Shown here piece after piece: positions 48,382 to 56,763 of a stretch of DNA of 64,000 bases. The stretch is taken from positions 124,001-188,000 of the forward strand of contig CANNFU010000005.1 of the NCBI GenBank assembly GCA_947503965.1, in the 5' to 3' direction. Positions within the stretch are counted from its first letter, which is position 1. The number at the start of each line of letters is the position of its first letter. Below the pieces are notes generated by a model. The model was given only the letters and a program-made list of their open reading frames with translations. It was not told the DNA's origin and searched no databases. The stretch is from an uncultured Paracoccaceae bacterium (GTDB lineage Bacteria > Pseudomonadota > Alphaproteobacteria > Rhodobacterales > Rhodobacteraceae). The position numbers were made by a program, and so were the translations under genes.

Positions 48382-49038
48382 CTATCCAAAAATTCGGCTG
48401 AGCTCGCGCAGGATCTTCGCCCGGATCGTTGCAGGGTATTCGCGATGGGTGCGTGCGGTCATCACAAACCCGTCGCGCGTGATGACCGCGCCACGGTAGA
48501 AGTTTGTGATCGCCAGACCCATCGATTCAATCGCGATGCCATTGATCGTCACACCGGCGCGTTCTGCGGCATTACGCGCTGCGCGTACATCCGTTCCGCC
48601 ATTTGGCGTGCCATCGCCCGACACATCAATGACCCGTCGGTCGCAGTTGGGCACCTGGTCAAACAGCTCAAGCGAGAAGTAGATCGCCTCTGCCGGGGCG
48701 GTGTCGGACAGGACAAAGGCACGTTCCATCAGGCGGGCCTGCTGTGCCAGCCATTGGGCATCAAGTGCGGTGCGCACTTGTGTCCACGGGATCGACACGG
48801 TTTGCTTGTCCACGCCCGACCATTGGACGACCGCGATCGTGGCTTCGCCGCTGACCATTGTCTCAACGATTTCGGGGTCTTCGAGCGCATCTGCAAGGCC
48901 GTCGGTCTGCAATCGATACTCTGCCGTATCGATAGAGTTGGACACATCAATTGTCAGGATCAACGCTGTCTCGCACGCGTTTGCCGAAAGCGGCGCAAGG
49001 GCCATCAACACAGGAAATGCAAACCGACACACGTTCAT
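48382..49038 (-). CDS. DUF1194 protein with von Willebrand A-like fold
   Basis: The protein has 218 residues with a signal peptide (MNVCRFAFPVLMALAPLSANA). The MIDAS-like LTIDVSNSID is near the N terminus of the mature form, and VIDVSGDGTPNGGTD follows mid-protein. DUF1194 is a VWA-like periplasmic family of unknown role. A longer start at 49068 is possible; 49038 is preferred because the signal sequence starts there. Confidence 0.85.
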   Translation of the reverse strand: MNVCRFAFPVLMALAPLSANACETALILTIDVSNSIDTAEYRLQTDGLADALEDPEIVETMVSGEATIAVVQWSGVDKQTVSIPWTQVRTALDAQWLAQQARLMERAFVLSDTAPAEAIYFSLELFDQVPNCDRRVIDVSGDGTPNGGTDVRAARNAAERAGVTINGIAIESMGLAITNFYRGAVITRDGFVMTARTHREYPATIRAKILRELSRIFG

Positions 49039-49149
49039 CACACCATGGTGCGCAGGACAGCGTTCCATTGCAAGTCACAACAGCGAAGCAAAAGCGAAAA
49101 TGCGTCTTGCATCAACATCATGCGGGCAAATTGAGCAGGGGAAAAGTGC

Positions 49150-49470
49150 AGGTTTCTGTTGCCAGGTACCTGCGAACCCCGCCTAAGGTCGCAAAACCTT
49201 AGGAGTTAATTTTCGATATTACGCACAGCTTACGCTGCGAGTGCCATCGGTGCTTTGTTGTCATTTGCAACTAGCTTTGTTGTACCGATAACGGTGGTAA
49301 CTCACCGAGACAAAGCAAACCCCTTTAGACGTTCGTCGATCCTGTTTCGGCCCCATGGCTGCCAAATGAGCAGTTTTTTGGTGGAGCCGCCGGGTACCGC
49401 CCCCGGGTCCGATCCGCTTATTACGAGCGCGTTTATGTCCATAGTCCCGAAGGACACGTGAGACATAGGC
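49150..49470 (-). ncRNA. ssrA: Transfer-messenger RNA, circularly permuted two-piece type
   Basis: Read on the minus strand, the acceptor piece comes first and ends GGCTCCACCA (CCA end at 49379). A 24-nt intervening segment follows, then the coding piece starts GGGGCCGAAACAGG (49354), complementary to the acceptor CGGCTCC with one G-U. The tag frame is at 49268-49233 and encodes ANDNKAPMALAA with TAA at 49230-49232. The hairpin CCTAAGGT/ACCTTAGG (49182-49203) and a GCAGGT/ACCTGC structure follow. This is the alphaproteobacterial permuted tmRNA, processed into two RNAs. The outer ends given are estimates. Confidence 0.95.
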
Positions 49471-49649
49471 AGTCTTGGCCCTTTGGGCAAGTGGTTGATG
49501 GTTAGACAGGGCGGATTGCATGGCATCTTGTCACATCTGACGCTTTATGGATTTATGATCTTCTGGCGATAATCCGCCTGTGTCACAGCCTTTTTGTTTT
49601 CAAGAGTTTGCCGGTTTCGACAAGGCCCATTTTGAAGCAAGGAAAAGCA

Positions 49650-50438
49650 ATGAAATCATCGATAATGGCGATAGCCTTCGCAATGCCTACAGCATTGGCG
49701 GCACAAGAGCTGTGTACCGGCTATGGTCCACAGACCCCGCGCGACATCTCAAACGTTGTTGGAACAAATCAACAGCTTTGGACCCTGGCGCCCGCCGCGA
49801 CCGAAATGAACCTGTGCAATATCCACACGCATACCAATGCCGAACACAAGGGGCCTGGCTTTTCGGTTTTTGCGGGTTCTGGGATTGATGGCGGTTACAA
49901 ATGCAATGACACCGACAGCCTGACAGAAGCAGAATTGGCGCCCGTGCATGGCGGCGACGATGACCATGGCGGTATGGCAGGTGTCAAACCCGGCGATACG
50001 ATCGAGGTGCATTGGGTCCATACATCCTGCGATGTCACGCCCGGTGAAGGCCTTGGGTCCTGCCTGAGCGAAAGTTGTGCCAACCCCGAACTGCGCGTCG
50101 AAACGCAGGTATTTTTGGTGGTGAACGACGAATCCGCCCTTGATTTCAGGGACTTCGCCTATGATGGCAACATGGTCGGCAATCTGCATCAGCCCAAATC
50201 GCTGCCGACGGGGACGGGCGATCCTGTCGTTTTTGCGGGATCAACCACAGGTCCGTCTTATAGCCAAACCACGTGTTCACCCTTCCAGGTGACGTGGAGC
50301 GTCAGACCCCAATGTGCCAAACTTGACATCAATTCGCTGCATGAATGGGTCGAGGCAGGCAACGTCTTCAACGAAGATCATAGCCATGGTGTCCGCCAAC
50401 TGGTTACGGCACCTGAGTTACTGGCGCTCATTCAGTAG
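49650..50438 (+). CDS. Delta-class carbonic anhydrase, exported
   Basis: The protein has 262 residues with a signal peptide (MKSSIMAIAFAMPTALAAQ). It shows CNIHTHTNAEHKGPGF and TIEVHWVHTSCDVTPGEGLGSC, the His-rich segments of delta-class carbonic anhydrase (the marine diatom class), which I know from annotated marine bacteria. Several Cys pairs fit a periplasmic location. It would interconvert CO2 and bicarbonate outside the cytoplasm. AAGGA precedes ATG 49650. The assignment is from memory of the family, not a search. Confidence 0.72.
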   Translation: MKSSIMAIAFAMPTALAAQELCTGYGPQTPRDISNVVGTNQQLWTLAPAATEMNLCNIHTHTNAEHKGPGFSVFAGSGIDGGYKCNDTDSLTEAELAPVHGGDDDHGGMAGVKPGDTIEVHWVHTSCDVTPGEGLGSCLSESCANPELRVETQVFLVVNDESALDFRDFAYDGNMVGNLHQPKSLPTGTGDPVVFAGSTTGPSYSQTTCSPFQVTWSVRPQCAKLDINSLHEWVEAGNVFNEDHSHGVRQLVTAPELLALIQ

Positions 50439-50501
50439 CGCTTCACTGACCGCAGGCGCGCGGGTTGCCCCTCGCGCCTGCTTGACCATCCGGTCGGTTT
50501 G

Positions 50502-50729
50502 TCAGCCCTTTGTCGGGCACGTACTGATCCCAAGCATCGCATATATTGAACACATACCGGTGATTGCCGTGATCAGCAGCATGCCGGCCAATACGGCCGA
50601 AACGATCAGGGCTGTGCCGCCCAACGCGCCGGTTGCCCACAAGGCCGCCACAAGGACGGCAGGCACCGCCCTTATCCAGCGATCCAGCATACCAACGTTA
50701 CGGGTTGTAAGTTTTCTGAGAAGTGACAT
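50502..50729 (-). CDS. DUF2892 membrane protein
   Basis: The protein has 75 residues. NVGMLDRWIRAVPAVLVAALW and CSIYAMLGISTCPTKG are typical of the DUF2892/YgaP-like two-helix family, which often accompanies rhodaneses or sulfur oxidation. The end CP-x-K suggests a metal or sulfur contact. It lies 18 bp downstream of the SRPBCC gene, so the two are one operon. Confidence 0.9.
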   Translation of the reverse strand: MSLLRKLTTRNVGMLDRWIRAVPAVLVAALWATGALGGTALIVSAVLAGMLLITAITGMCSIYAMLGISTCPTKG

Positions 50730-50747
50730 GTGATTTTCCTGATCTGT

Positions 50748-51173
50748 CTATTTGGTTGCGAAGGTGGCTAGGCTTTCCAGCCCCGCCGCATACATCTGGT
50801 TGACGGTTTGGGTCATGGTATCCGCATCTTCGTCTTTGGCAGTGAATTGTGCGCTCCAACTGACGCCTGTGCGATCTTTCAAATCATCAACGCGAAACGT
50901 GCCGACTACGTTCATCGCCGGCAGCGGGTGCCGATCGATCGCATAGGTGAAGGTGCGGGTCTTGGCGTCGCGCAGCAGGATACGCTCATCAAGCTGCCCG
51001 CCATTGGTCATCAGGCAGGTCCGCCTGATATCATCACCGTCCTGATCGACATGCGATGATTTGATGAGACCGGGATACCAGTCCTCCATCCCGGTGATCT
51101 GGTTGATGATGGCCCAGACCTGATCGGGCGGAGCCATGATGGTCCGTGTTTGCGTGACGTGACAGTGTTTCAT
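50748..51173 (-). CDS. SRPBCC-family (START/Bet v1-like) protein
   Basis: The protein has 141 residues. It contains the PDQVWAIINQITGMEDWYPGL opening (given in part) and GVSWSAQFTAKDEDADT, ending in a helix over the pocket, as in polyketide cyclase/START-like proteins that bind hydrophobic ligands. It is divergent from a LysR gene, which may regulate it. Ligand unknown. Confidence 0.85.
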   Translation of the reverse strand: MKHCHVTQTRTIMAPPDQVWAIINQITGMEDWYPGLIKSSHVDQDGDDIRRTCLMTNGGQLDERILLRDAKTRTFTYAIDRHPLPAMNVVGTFRVDDLKDRTGVSWSAQFTAKDEDADTMTQTVNQMYAAGLESLATFATK

Positions 51174-51278
51174 GATGGGGTCCTTTCATGTGATGGCCCC
51201 TATCTTGCATGCATTGGTGTCTTCATAAATCATCCAAAATGACTTAACGTGGTGCATAAATGAACCAAGGGGATTGGG

Positions 51279-52145
51279 ATGAAACCAAATATCGACTGGG
51301 ATGACCTGCGCCTTTTTCAGGCTTTGGCCCGTCATCCGACCGTTCGCGCGGCTGCATCTGCGCTTGGTATCAGTCATTCGACCATGTCGCGCCGTCTGGA
51401 CCGGTTAGAGCATCAGGTGGGTGCTGCGCTATTTGAACGCGGTCCGCGCGGTTTTACCCTGACGGATGCCGGTCATCAGTTGCTGGCATCTGTTGACGCA
51501 GCCGCTGACCAGTTTGATGCGGGCCTGCTGAAAGTCTCCGGTCTTGATCAGCGCCTTGCGGGGCCTATCCGATTGACCCTACCGGATTTTCTGGCGTTTT
51601 ACTGCCTGCTTGTGCCATTGCGCGTGTTTCAGGCCCGTCACCCCGAAATCGCGTTGGAGATTGATATCTCATACGCCGCCTTTGATCTGGACCGGCGCGA
51701 GGCGGACGTGGCGGTGCGCATGATTGGCGTTGATGAAACGCCACCGGAAACGCTTGTCGGTCGGCGGGTGGCGGTATCCTATGCCACCGGCTATGGCGTT
51801 GCCGATGCCACGCAGTGCTGGCTTGGCTGGGCGCAGGATGATGATGAGGCGTGGGTGCGGCAGACGCCCTATCCGGACTGGCCCATTTCCGGTTCATACA
51901 ATCACGCAGAGTTGCAGCATCATGCGGCGGTGGCCGGTCTTGGTATGGCTTATCTGCCGTGCATCATTGGCGACAGCGACGCGCGGCTTGATCGGTTGCC
52001 GCAGATGGTGCCGAAACCGGCGCGCGATATCTGGGTGTTAACCCACCGTGATCTGCGTGAAACCGCCCGGATGAAGGTGCTGCGGGATTTTATTGCAGAG
52101 GCACTGATACAGGCCCGTCCTGCGTTGCGCGGGGACACGGCTTAA
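51279..52145 (+). CDS. LysR-family transcriptional regulator
   Basis: The protein has 288 residues. The N-terminal winged helix (DWDDLRLFQALARHPTVRAAA, with ALGISHSTMSRRLDRLE) is the typical LysR DNA-binding domain; a substrate-binding domain follows. It belongs to the AmpR/GcvA-like branch without a clear effector signature. AAGGGG precedes the ATG. It is divergent from the SRPBCC-DUF2892 pair, the expected target. Its stop overlaps the convergent DUF4345 gene by four bases. Confidence 0.93.
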   Translation: MKPNIDWDDLRLFQALARHPTVRAAASALGISHSTMSRRLDRLEHQVGAALFERGPRGFTLTDAGHQLLASVDAAADQFDAGLLKVSGLDQRLAGPIRLTLPDFLAFYCLLVPLRVFQARHPEIALEIDISYAAFDLDRREADVAVRMIGVDETPPETLVGRRVAVSYATGYGVADATQCWLGWAQDDDEAWVRQTPYPDWPISGSYNHAELQHHAAVAGLGMAYLPCIIGDSDARLDRLPQMVPKPARDIWVLTHRDLRETARMKVLRDFIAEALIQARPALRGDTA

Positions 52146-52486
52146 AGGTTCAGCAAGATGGCAGGCACGCCAACCGCAGCCTCCACAACGAAATATACCC
52201 ACTTTTTCCGTGACCGCCCGTCCAGAACAAGCGATGTCAACCGACCAAGCGCCGCGCCGCACCAGCAAAAGCCCAGCATCACATAAGCCTCTGGCGTGCC
52301 CAAGATCAGGGCGCCCAGCCCCATGCCAACAAACAGGCACCCCGCCGAGGCGCGGATTTCAGACATGCCCATTGTCGTGTCGCCCATCTTCAGGTCCAGC
52401 GCGCCGAGCGTGTAGCGCGGCGCAAGCCAGCCAAAGCAGCCCAGCCCGACGCTGAGAAGAGCGAAGATGATGTTGATGATATCCAT
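52142..52486 (-). CDS. DUF4345-like membrane protein
   Basis: The protein has 114 residues with four hydrophobic segments. GDTTMGMSEIRASAGCLFVGMGLGAL and GFCWCGAALGRLTSLVLDG (parts quoted) are typical of DUF4345-type proteins. Function unknown. Confidence 0.75.
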   Translation of the reverse strand: MDIINIIFALLSVGLGCFGWLAPRYTLGALDLKMGDTTMGMSEIRASAGCLFVGMGLGALILGTPEAYVMLGFCWCGAALGRLTSLVLDGRSRKKWVYFVVEAAVGVPAILLNL

Positions 52487-52632
52487 AAAGCAGCCTTTTG
52501 ATTACCTGGCTGGAAGTGGGGCAACCGGTCGCAAGATCAATAGTGTGCGTGGGTGCAGGTGGCAGATGATGTCGCCCAAAAGAGGTGACCCATCATTCAG
52601 CCTGCTGTCGAGTGCGGGAACCAGCGCGTCAT

Positions 52633-53097
52633 CTACCGTGTCTTTTTTATCGGCGATCCGTCAAGACGTGTGAATATCTTGCCGTCTTTGTCTTGTCTGA
52701 AAATCATGTCGTGATCGGGATAGTGAACGACCTCTTGCGCCGTGCGTGTTCCAACGACAAGCATCACCGCGTCACTCTCTGATCGGTTTTCAAGGCAATG
52801 GGCAATCGGTTGTCCTGCCTTCCATCCGGCGGCATCCCCTGCGTTCAGGATGGTTTCCTGATCTTCGATCAGGACAAGCACGCCTGAGATCACATAGACG
52901 AACTCGTCCTGTTTTTCGTGCCAATGGCGATGCGATGATCGCGAACCGGGTGGCAAACGCTCAATATGCACTCCGAACTGTAAAAGGCCTGTCACGTCAC
53001 CAAGCGGCATCTTCGCATATGGCCCGTCGCTTTGACCGGAAATCGGGTGGACGATGCCAGCATGCGTTATCCAGTCTTTTTGCGCGATCTTTGGCAT
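52633..53097 (-). CDS. Cupin domain-containing protein
   Basis: The protein has 154 residues. The cupin core has the motif-1 histidines in SSHRHWHEKQDEFVYVISG and motif 2 with GDAAGWKAGQPIAH, a metal-binding double-stranded beta helix. The start at 53097 (MPKIAQKDW) is chosen because the sequence upstream is not cupin-like and overlaps hemN. Substrate unknown. Confidence 0.85.
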   Translation of the reverse strand: MPKIAQKDWITHAGIVHPISGQSDGPYAKMPLGDVTGLLQFGVHIERLPPGSRSSHRHWHEKQDEFVYVISGVLVLIEDQETILNAGDAAGWKAGQPIAHCLENRSESDAVMLVVGTRTAQEVVHYPDHDMIFRQDKDGKIFTRLDGSPIKKTR

Positions 53098-53182
53098 GGT
53101 GCGTGCCGCCCTGTCTTCATTGTTTGGACGGGATATAGCTTGGTATGTGACGAACCCCAAGGGCGCGCCACAAATGCCCCGT

Positions 53183-54532
53183 TCACGATGCCTGCGAATA
53201 CTGGGCCGCAATATCACTGAACCCGTCATAACGCTGCGCTATGATGCGTGTCAGCGGGCGTCCGGCGTTGGTAATCCTGATTTTGTGCCCTTCTTGGACG
53301 ACATAGCTGTCAAAGTCATTCAGGACGGCTGCATGGGTTTCGGCCAGATCATCCGCATCGGCGTGTAACCGCAATTTGTGCAAATCAATCTCAAAATCGC
53401 ACATCAGCATGTTGATCGCATCTGCCCGCATCCGGTCATTAGACGTCAGCGCATAGCCGCGATGCCCGGCCAGCGTGCCGCTTGCGATCCGTTCGATATA
53501 GGCCGCGGTAGCGGATGCATTCTGCACATAGCCTTGCGCAAATTGCGAGATTGAGGATGCGCCGATCCCGATCAGGGTCGGGCAGGTATCATCCGTGTAC
53601 CCTTGGAAGTTACGTCGCAAATGGCCTGATTTGGCGGCCTGGGTCAGGCTGTCATCCGGCTTGCCGAAGTGGTCGATCCCGATGGCGCGATAGCCGTCAT
53701 CGGCAAAGGCCGTCGCGGCCTGCCGGGCCAGCGCGAAGCGGCTTTCTTCATCAGGGAGTGCGGCATCGGGGATCAGTTTTTGTCGTTTTGAGAATGTCGG
53801 CACATGCGCATAGCCGAAAAGTGCGATCCGGTCCGGGTCAAGGAGGCGCACCTTGTCAATGGTGGTCGCCAGCCTGTCAGCCGTCTGATAGGGCAGGCCA
53901 TAGACCAGATCGGCGTTCAGTGACGTGATCCCGGCCGCACGCAGACTGTCAACGCAGGCCTTGGTCGCGGCAAAGCTCTGTTGCCGTCCGATGGCGCTTT
54001 GCACCTCTGGGTCGAAATCCTGAACGCCGATGCTGGCGCGGGTCATCCCCATATCGGCCAGCATCCCAATCTTGGCCTCATCCACAAGGGTCGGATCAAT
54101 CTCGACCGAGAAGCTGAAGGTTTCCGCAGGCGGGATCGTCGCCATGACCTCTTTTGCAAGGTCCCGGATCATATCAGGGGGCAGGATCGTTGGTGTGCCG
54201 CCGCCCCAATGCAGCTGCCCCATCCGCACCCCTTTGGGCAGCGTGTCGCGCAGCATGGCAAGTTCCCGTTTGACCACCCGTAAATAGTTTTCAACAGGCT
54301 TCAGCGTTGTGGTGCCTTGCGTCCGGCAGGCGCAAAACCAGCACAACCGCTCGCAGAACGGGATATGGATATAGACTGATACCGGCGTGTCCGGGTTCAG
54401 CGCACGCAGGCAATCTTTCTGAAAATCCGCCCCCGTTTGCGCATTGAACGCGGTTGCAGGGGGGTAGCTGGTGTAGCGGGGCACACGGGCGTCGAACAGG
54501 CCGAGCCGGCGCAGGTTTGTCATATGATCCAT
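53183..54532 (-). CDS. hemN: Oxygen-independent coproporphyrinogen III oxidase
   Basis: The protein has 449 residues and is a radical SAM enzyme. The cluster cysteines are C60, C64 and C67 in YIHIPFCERLCWFCAC, and RYTSYPPATAF precedes them. GGGTPTIL and SIGVQDFDPEVQ complete the family pattern. It makes protoporphyrinogen IX without oxygen. An FNR-like box at 54567-54580 lies 35 bp before the start, which fits control by oxygen. Confidence 0.95.
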   Translation of the reverse strand: MDHMTNLRRLGLFDARVPRYTSYPPATAFNAQTGADFQKDCLRALNPDTPVSVYIHIPFCERLCWFCACRTQGTTTLKPVENYLRVVKRELAMLRDTLPKGVRMGQLHWGGGTPTILPPDMIRDLAKEVMATIPPAETFSFSVEIDPTLVDEAKIGMLADMGMTRASIGVQDFDPEVQSAIGRQQSFAATKACVDSLRAAGITSLNADLVYGLPYQTADRLATTIDKVRLLDPDRIALFGYAHVPTFSKRQKLIPDAALPDEESRFALARQAATAFADDGYRAIGIDHFGKPDDSLTQAAKSGHLRRNFQGYTDDTCPTLIGIGASSISQFAQGYVQNASATAAYIERIASGTLAGHRGYALTSNDRMRADAINMLMCDFEIDLHKLRLHADADDLAETHAAVLNDFDSYVVQEGHKIRITNAGRPLTRIIAQRYDGFSDIAAQYSQAS

Positions 54533-54566
54533 GCGCCCGTCTTGGCAGAATGATGCGGCGCGTTTC

Positions 54567-54580
54567 TTGCGCTAAATCAA
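54567..54580 (-). promoter_or_regulatory. FNR/FnrL-like box upstream of hemN
   Basis: On the minus strand TTGATTTAGCGCAA, with eight of the ten specified positions of TTGAT-N4-ATCAA. Its 3' edge is 34 bp before the hemN ATG. hemN control by FnrL is known in Rhodobacter. Confidence 0.6.
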
Positions 54581-54588
54581 CAAGACCC

Positions 54589-54622
54589 TAAAAAAATGCC
54601 ACCCGCGTGACCCGCAGGCGGC
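54589..54622 (-). terminator. Rho-independent terminator of the SCO/copper operon
   Basis: On the minus strand GCCGCCTGCG pairs with CGCGGGTGGC (two G-U pairs), loop of five, followed by ATTTTTTT. It starts just after the SCO gene stop. Confidence 0.85.
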
Positions 54623-54629
54623 ACATGTT

Positions 54630-55235
54630 TTAGCTCATCTGATTGATGAAACAGGCCGTTGTTTCGGCCACCTCTTCGGGGCTGCTGTCGCGCCGAAAGA
54701 AAGTGGCAAAGCCAGTTTCAGGGAACATCAGATAGGTTTGTGTGGAATGGTCGACCAGATAGTATTCGGGGTCGTCATCCTGCGCCCGATAATAGGTTTT
54801 GTAGGCCTGTGATGCGGCCCTGACCTGTTCGGGCGTGCCTGTCAGCCCGATCATGTCTTCGTGGAAGTTATCGGTGAAATCGCGCACGACCTCAATCGTA
54901 TCTCGTTGGGGATCAACCGAGATGAACACCGTGCCGATGTCCAGCCCCTGATCCTCAAGCATATAGGCGGCCGAGGCGTTTCTTGCACTGTCGAGCGGGC
55001 AGACATCGGGACAGAACGTGTAGCCGAAATAGACGAGTGTCGGTTTGGTGATCACGTCAGCATCGGTCACGGTTTCGCCGGTTTCCGAGACCAGTTCGAA
55101 CGGACCGCCGATTGCACTGCCTGCGACGGCTGTGTCGCCGCATGGGTGGGGGGCGGCGTTCTGCGATTGCCAGACATAAAGCCCGAGGCCCGCAGCGACA
55201 GCCAAGGTGGTGGTGCCAAATATGATGGCCTTCAT
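54630..55235 (-). CDS. SCO-family copper chaperone (SCO1/SenC/PrrC)
   Basis: The protein has 201 residues. An N-terminal anchor (residues 3-22) is followed by a thioredoxin-like domain with copper cysteines C75 and C79 in FCPDVCP and the His in YLVDHSTQTYLM. It delivers Cu to subunit II (CuA) of cytochrome oxidase. It is last in a copper cluster with PCu(A)C upstream. Confidence 0.94.
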   Translation of the reverse strand: MKAIIFGTTTLAVAAGLGLYVWQSQNAAPHPCGDTAVAGSAIGGPFELVSETGETVTDADVITKPTLVYFGYTFCPDVCPLDSARNASAAYMLEDQGLDIGTVFISVDPQRDTIEVVRDFTDNFHEDMIGLTGTPEQVRAASQAYKTYYRAQDDDPEYYLVDHSTQTYLMFPETGFATFFRRDSSPEEVAETTACFINQMS

Positions 55236-55292
55236 TTGCGGTCTCCTTTCATCGTGGGAGTGCGGCGCCGGTTGCGCGCCGCCTGATGTAGC

Positions 55293-55745
55293 TTAGTGAT
55301 TGTGGGTCATCTCACGTTTGACGACATCGAATGTGACCGGTATTTCGCCCGCGTTTTCAAAGACAAGCGTGGCGTCAACGGTTTCGCCTTCAACCAGTGG
55401 GTTGTCTCGCAGCCCCATGAACATCACGTGCAGCCCGCCGGGCTCCAGCGCCACAGTCTCGCCCGCCGGGATCACGATACCGTCGTGAAGATGCTTCATC
55501 CGTGCGACGCCTTCGCTATCGAATTCGGTCGTATGGATTTCGACGCGGGGGAAATCAGCGACGACACCGATCAGCGTGTCATCGGCGCCACTCGTATTGG
55601 TGATCTGCATGAAACCGCCGCCCGCCATGGCCGTGGGTGCGGTGGCAAAGGCTTTGACGTTTTCGATTTTCAGGGCTGTTTCCGCCCATGCGGCAGGGGC
55701 CATCAAGGTAAGCAGGGCCAGCACGGCCAGTTTTGTCATTTTCAT
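55293..55745 (-). CDS. Periplasmic copper chaperone PCu(A)C
   Basis: The protein has 150 residues with a signal peptide (MKMTKLAVLALLTLMAPAAWA). The copper ligands follow the H(M)x10MxHx21HxM pattern: VARMKHLHDG and LEPGGLHVMFMGL. It passes Cu(I) to SCO and to cytochrome oxidase. It is in the same operon as the SCO gene. Confidence 0.94.
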   Translation of the reverse strand: MKMTKLAVLALLTLMAPAAWAETALKIENVKAFATAPTAMAGGGFMQITNTSGADDTLIGVVADFPRVEIHTTEFDSEGVARMKHLHDGIVIPAGETVALEPGGLHVMFMGLRDNPLVEGETVDATLVFENAGEIPVTFDVVKREMTHNH

Positions 55746-55814
55746 TGTGTGGTCTTTCGTCTTGTCGCGCGGGCGTTGCCTTGCGCAGTGATCGGGTCAT
55801 TTCAGGTGATAGGA

Positions 55815-56162
55815 TCAGACAAGACGAAAGGGTGGGGCGCGGGCCGTTTGCGACGAATACCATGAAGCGATGGCAGTGTTTTCTGGTGTAATCGCCCATG
55901 TCAGCGCGGTGTAGGTCGTGGCGGGGTGAGCGATGTCGCCGGGTGCGGGGACCGCACAGGCCTGACTGATCAGGCAGGCCATGCATTTGGTGACATGCGC
56001 CAGCGGGTCACCCTCATCTCCGCACAGATCAGCCCAATCGCCACCTGCAAGGATATAAGACTCTGCCTGTGCCTCGGCCCCCGGCGACAGGGACTGGTGA
56101 CCAAAGCTGACCAGCGTCAGCGCGACCATCAGGATCGATGCTATGATCCTGCGCATGATCAT
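55815..56162 (-). CDS. DUF2946-like secreted Cys-rich protein of the copper cluster
   Basis: The protein has 115 residues. A signal peptide (MRRIIASILMVALTLVSFG) is followed by a short acidic region and the pair CMACLISQAC, and the C-terminal ARAPPF recalls DUF2946 and similar small periplasmic proteins. A copper-binding or buffering role next to PCu(A)C is inferred. The ATG overlaps the stop of the ClbS-like gene. Confidence 0.65.
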   Translation of the reverse strand: MIMRRIIASILMVALTLVSFGHQSLSPGAEAQAESYILAGGDWADLCGDEGDPLAHVTKCMACLISQACAVPAPGDIAHPATTYTALTWAITPENTAIASWYSSQTARAPPFRLV

Positions 56163-56653
56163 GCGTGTGCTTTGACCACAGCGCGAATGTACTTGGTGGC
56201 TGAACGGTAGTGGCTTGGTCCTGCAGCCTCGGCCCAGCGGCCAGGCGTCCAGTGATTGTTCGCACCTTTCATGGGGCCACCGTAAAGCGATGCATCGTCA
56301 TGCGCGTCGATAAAGGCGATCAGTTTATGATAGCTGGCTTGCAGCATCTTTTGCACATCATCCCATGACAGATCCGCCTGACTTTGGCGCAGCTCTGCGT
56401 TGTAACGTTTCAGCTCGGACCATTTATACCCTTCGGCGGGGAAGTACACGGGTTTTCCGGCCTGACCGTCGTTGTACCAGCCAAAGAAGAGTTCGGTCCA
56501 ATGGGCGCGGTGGCCGATGACGTCCTTGATTGTCGTTTCGTCATGAAGGGTATGCGCAAGTGCCTCATCTATACCCTGTAACAGCTTGGTAAGTTTGGAA
56601 AATTCTTTTTCGGTCACAGCGCGCAGGTCTGCTTTGTTCGTTGCGGCGGGCAT
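56159..56653 (-). CDS. ClbS/DfsB family four-helix bundle protein
   Basis: The protein has 164 residues. The N terminus MPAATNKADLRAVTEKEFSK, then DVIGHRAHWTELFFGWYNDG and YFPAEGYKWSELKRYN, is the ClbS/DfsB pattern (DinB-like fold). ClbS is a colibactin self-protection hydrolase; most relatives are uncharacterised. Here it is coupled to copper genes, so a link to that cluster is possible but unproven. Confidence 0.88.
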   Translation of the reverse strand: MPAATNKADLRAVTEKEFSKLTKLLQGIDEALAHTLHDETTIKDVIGHRAHWTELFFGWYNDGQAGKPVYFPAEGYKWSELKRYNAELRQSQADLSWDDVQKMLQASYHKLIAFIDAHDDASLYGGPMKGANNHWTPGRWAEAAGPSHYRSATKYIRAVVKAHA

Positions 56654-56723
56654 CGTGTTCTCCTCTCTGCTGAGTGGAAAGTAGCGCGATGGCCCTGCGT
56701 CGCTTTGATGCAGATCAGTTGTT

Positions 56724-56754
56724 GAACGGGCGGCCTACGATGGACCGCCCGTTC
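56724..56754. terminator. Hairpin downstream of binding-protein gene
   Basis: GAACGGGCGG pairs with CCGCCCGTTC around 11 nt, ten bases after the stop of the 56764-57804 gene. There is no T tract, so it may stabilise the 3' end instead of terminating. Confidence 0.6.
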
Positions 56755-56763
56755 GGTATGGAT

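Noticed and set aside
49255-49526. Short open frames on both strands between DUF1194 and the carbonic anhydrase
   Set aside because: They fall inside the tmRNA gene and have no ribosome sites; the RNA explains the conservation and structure.
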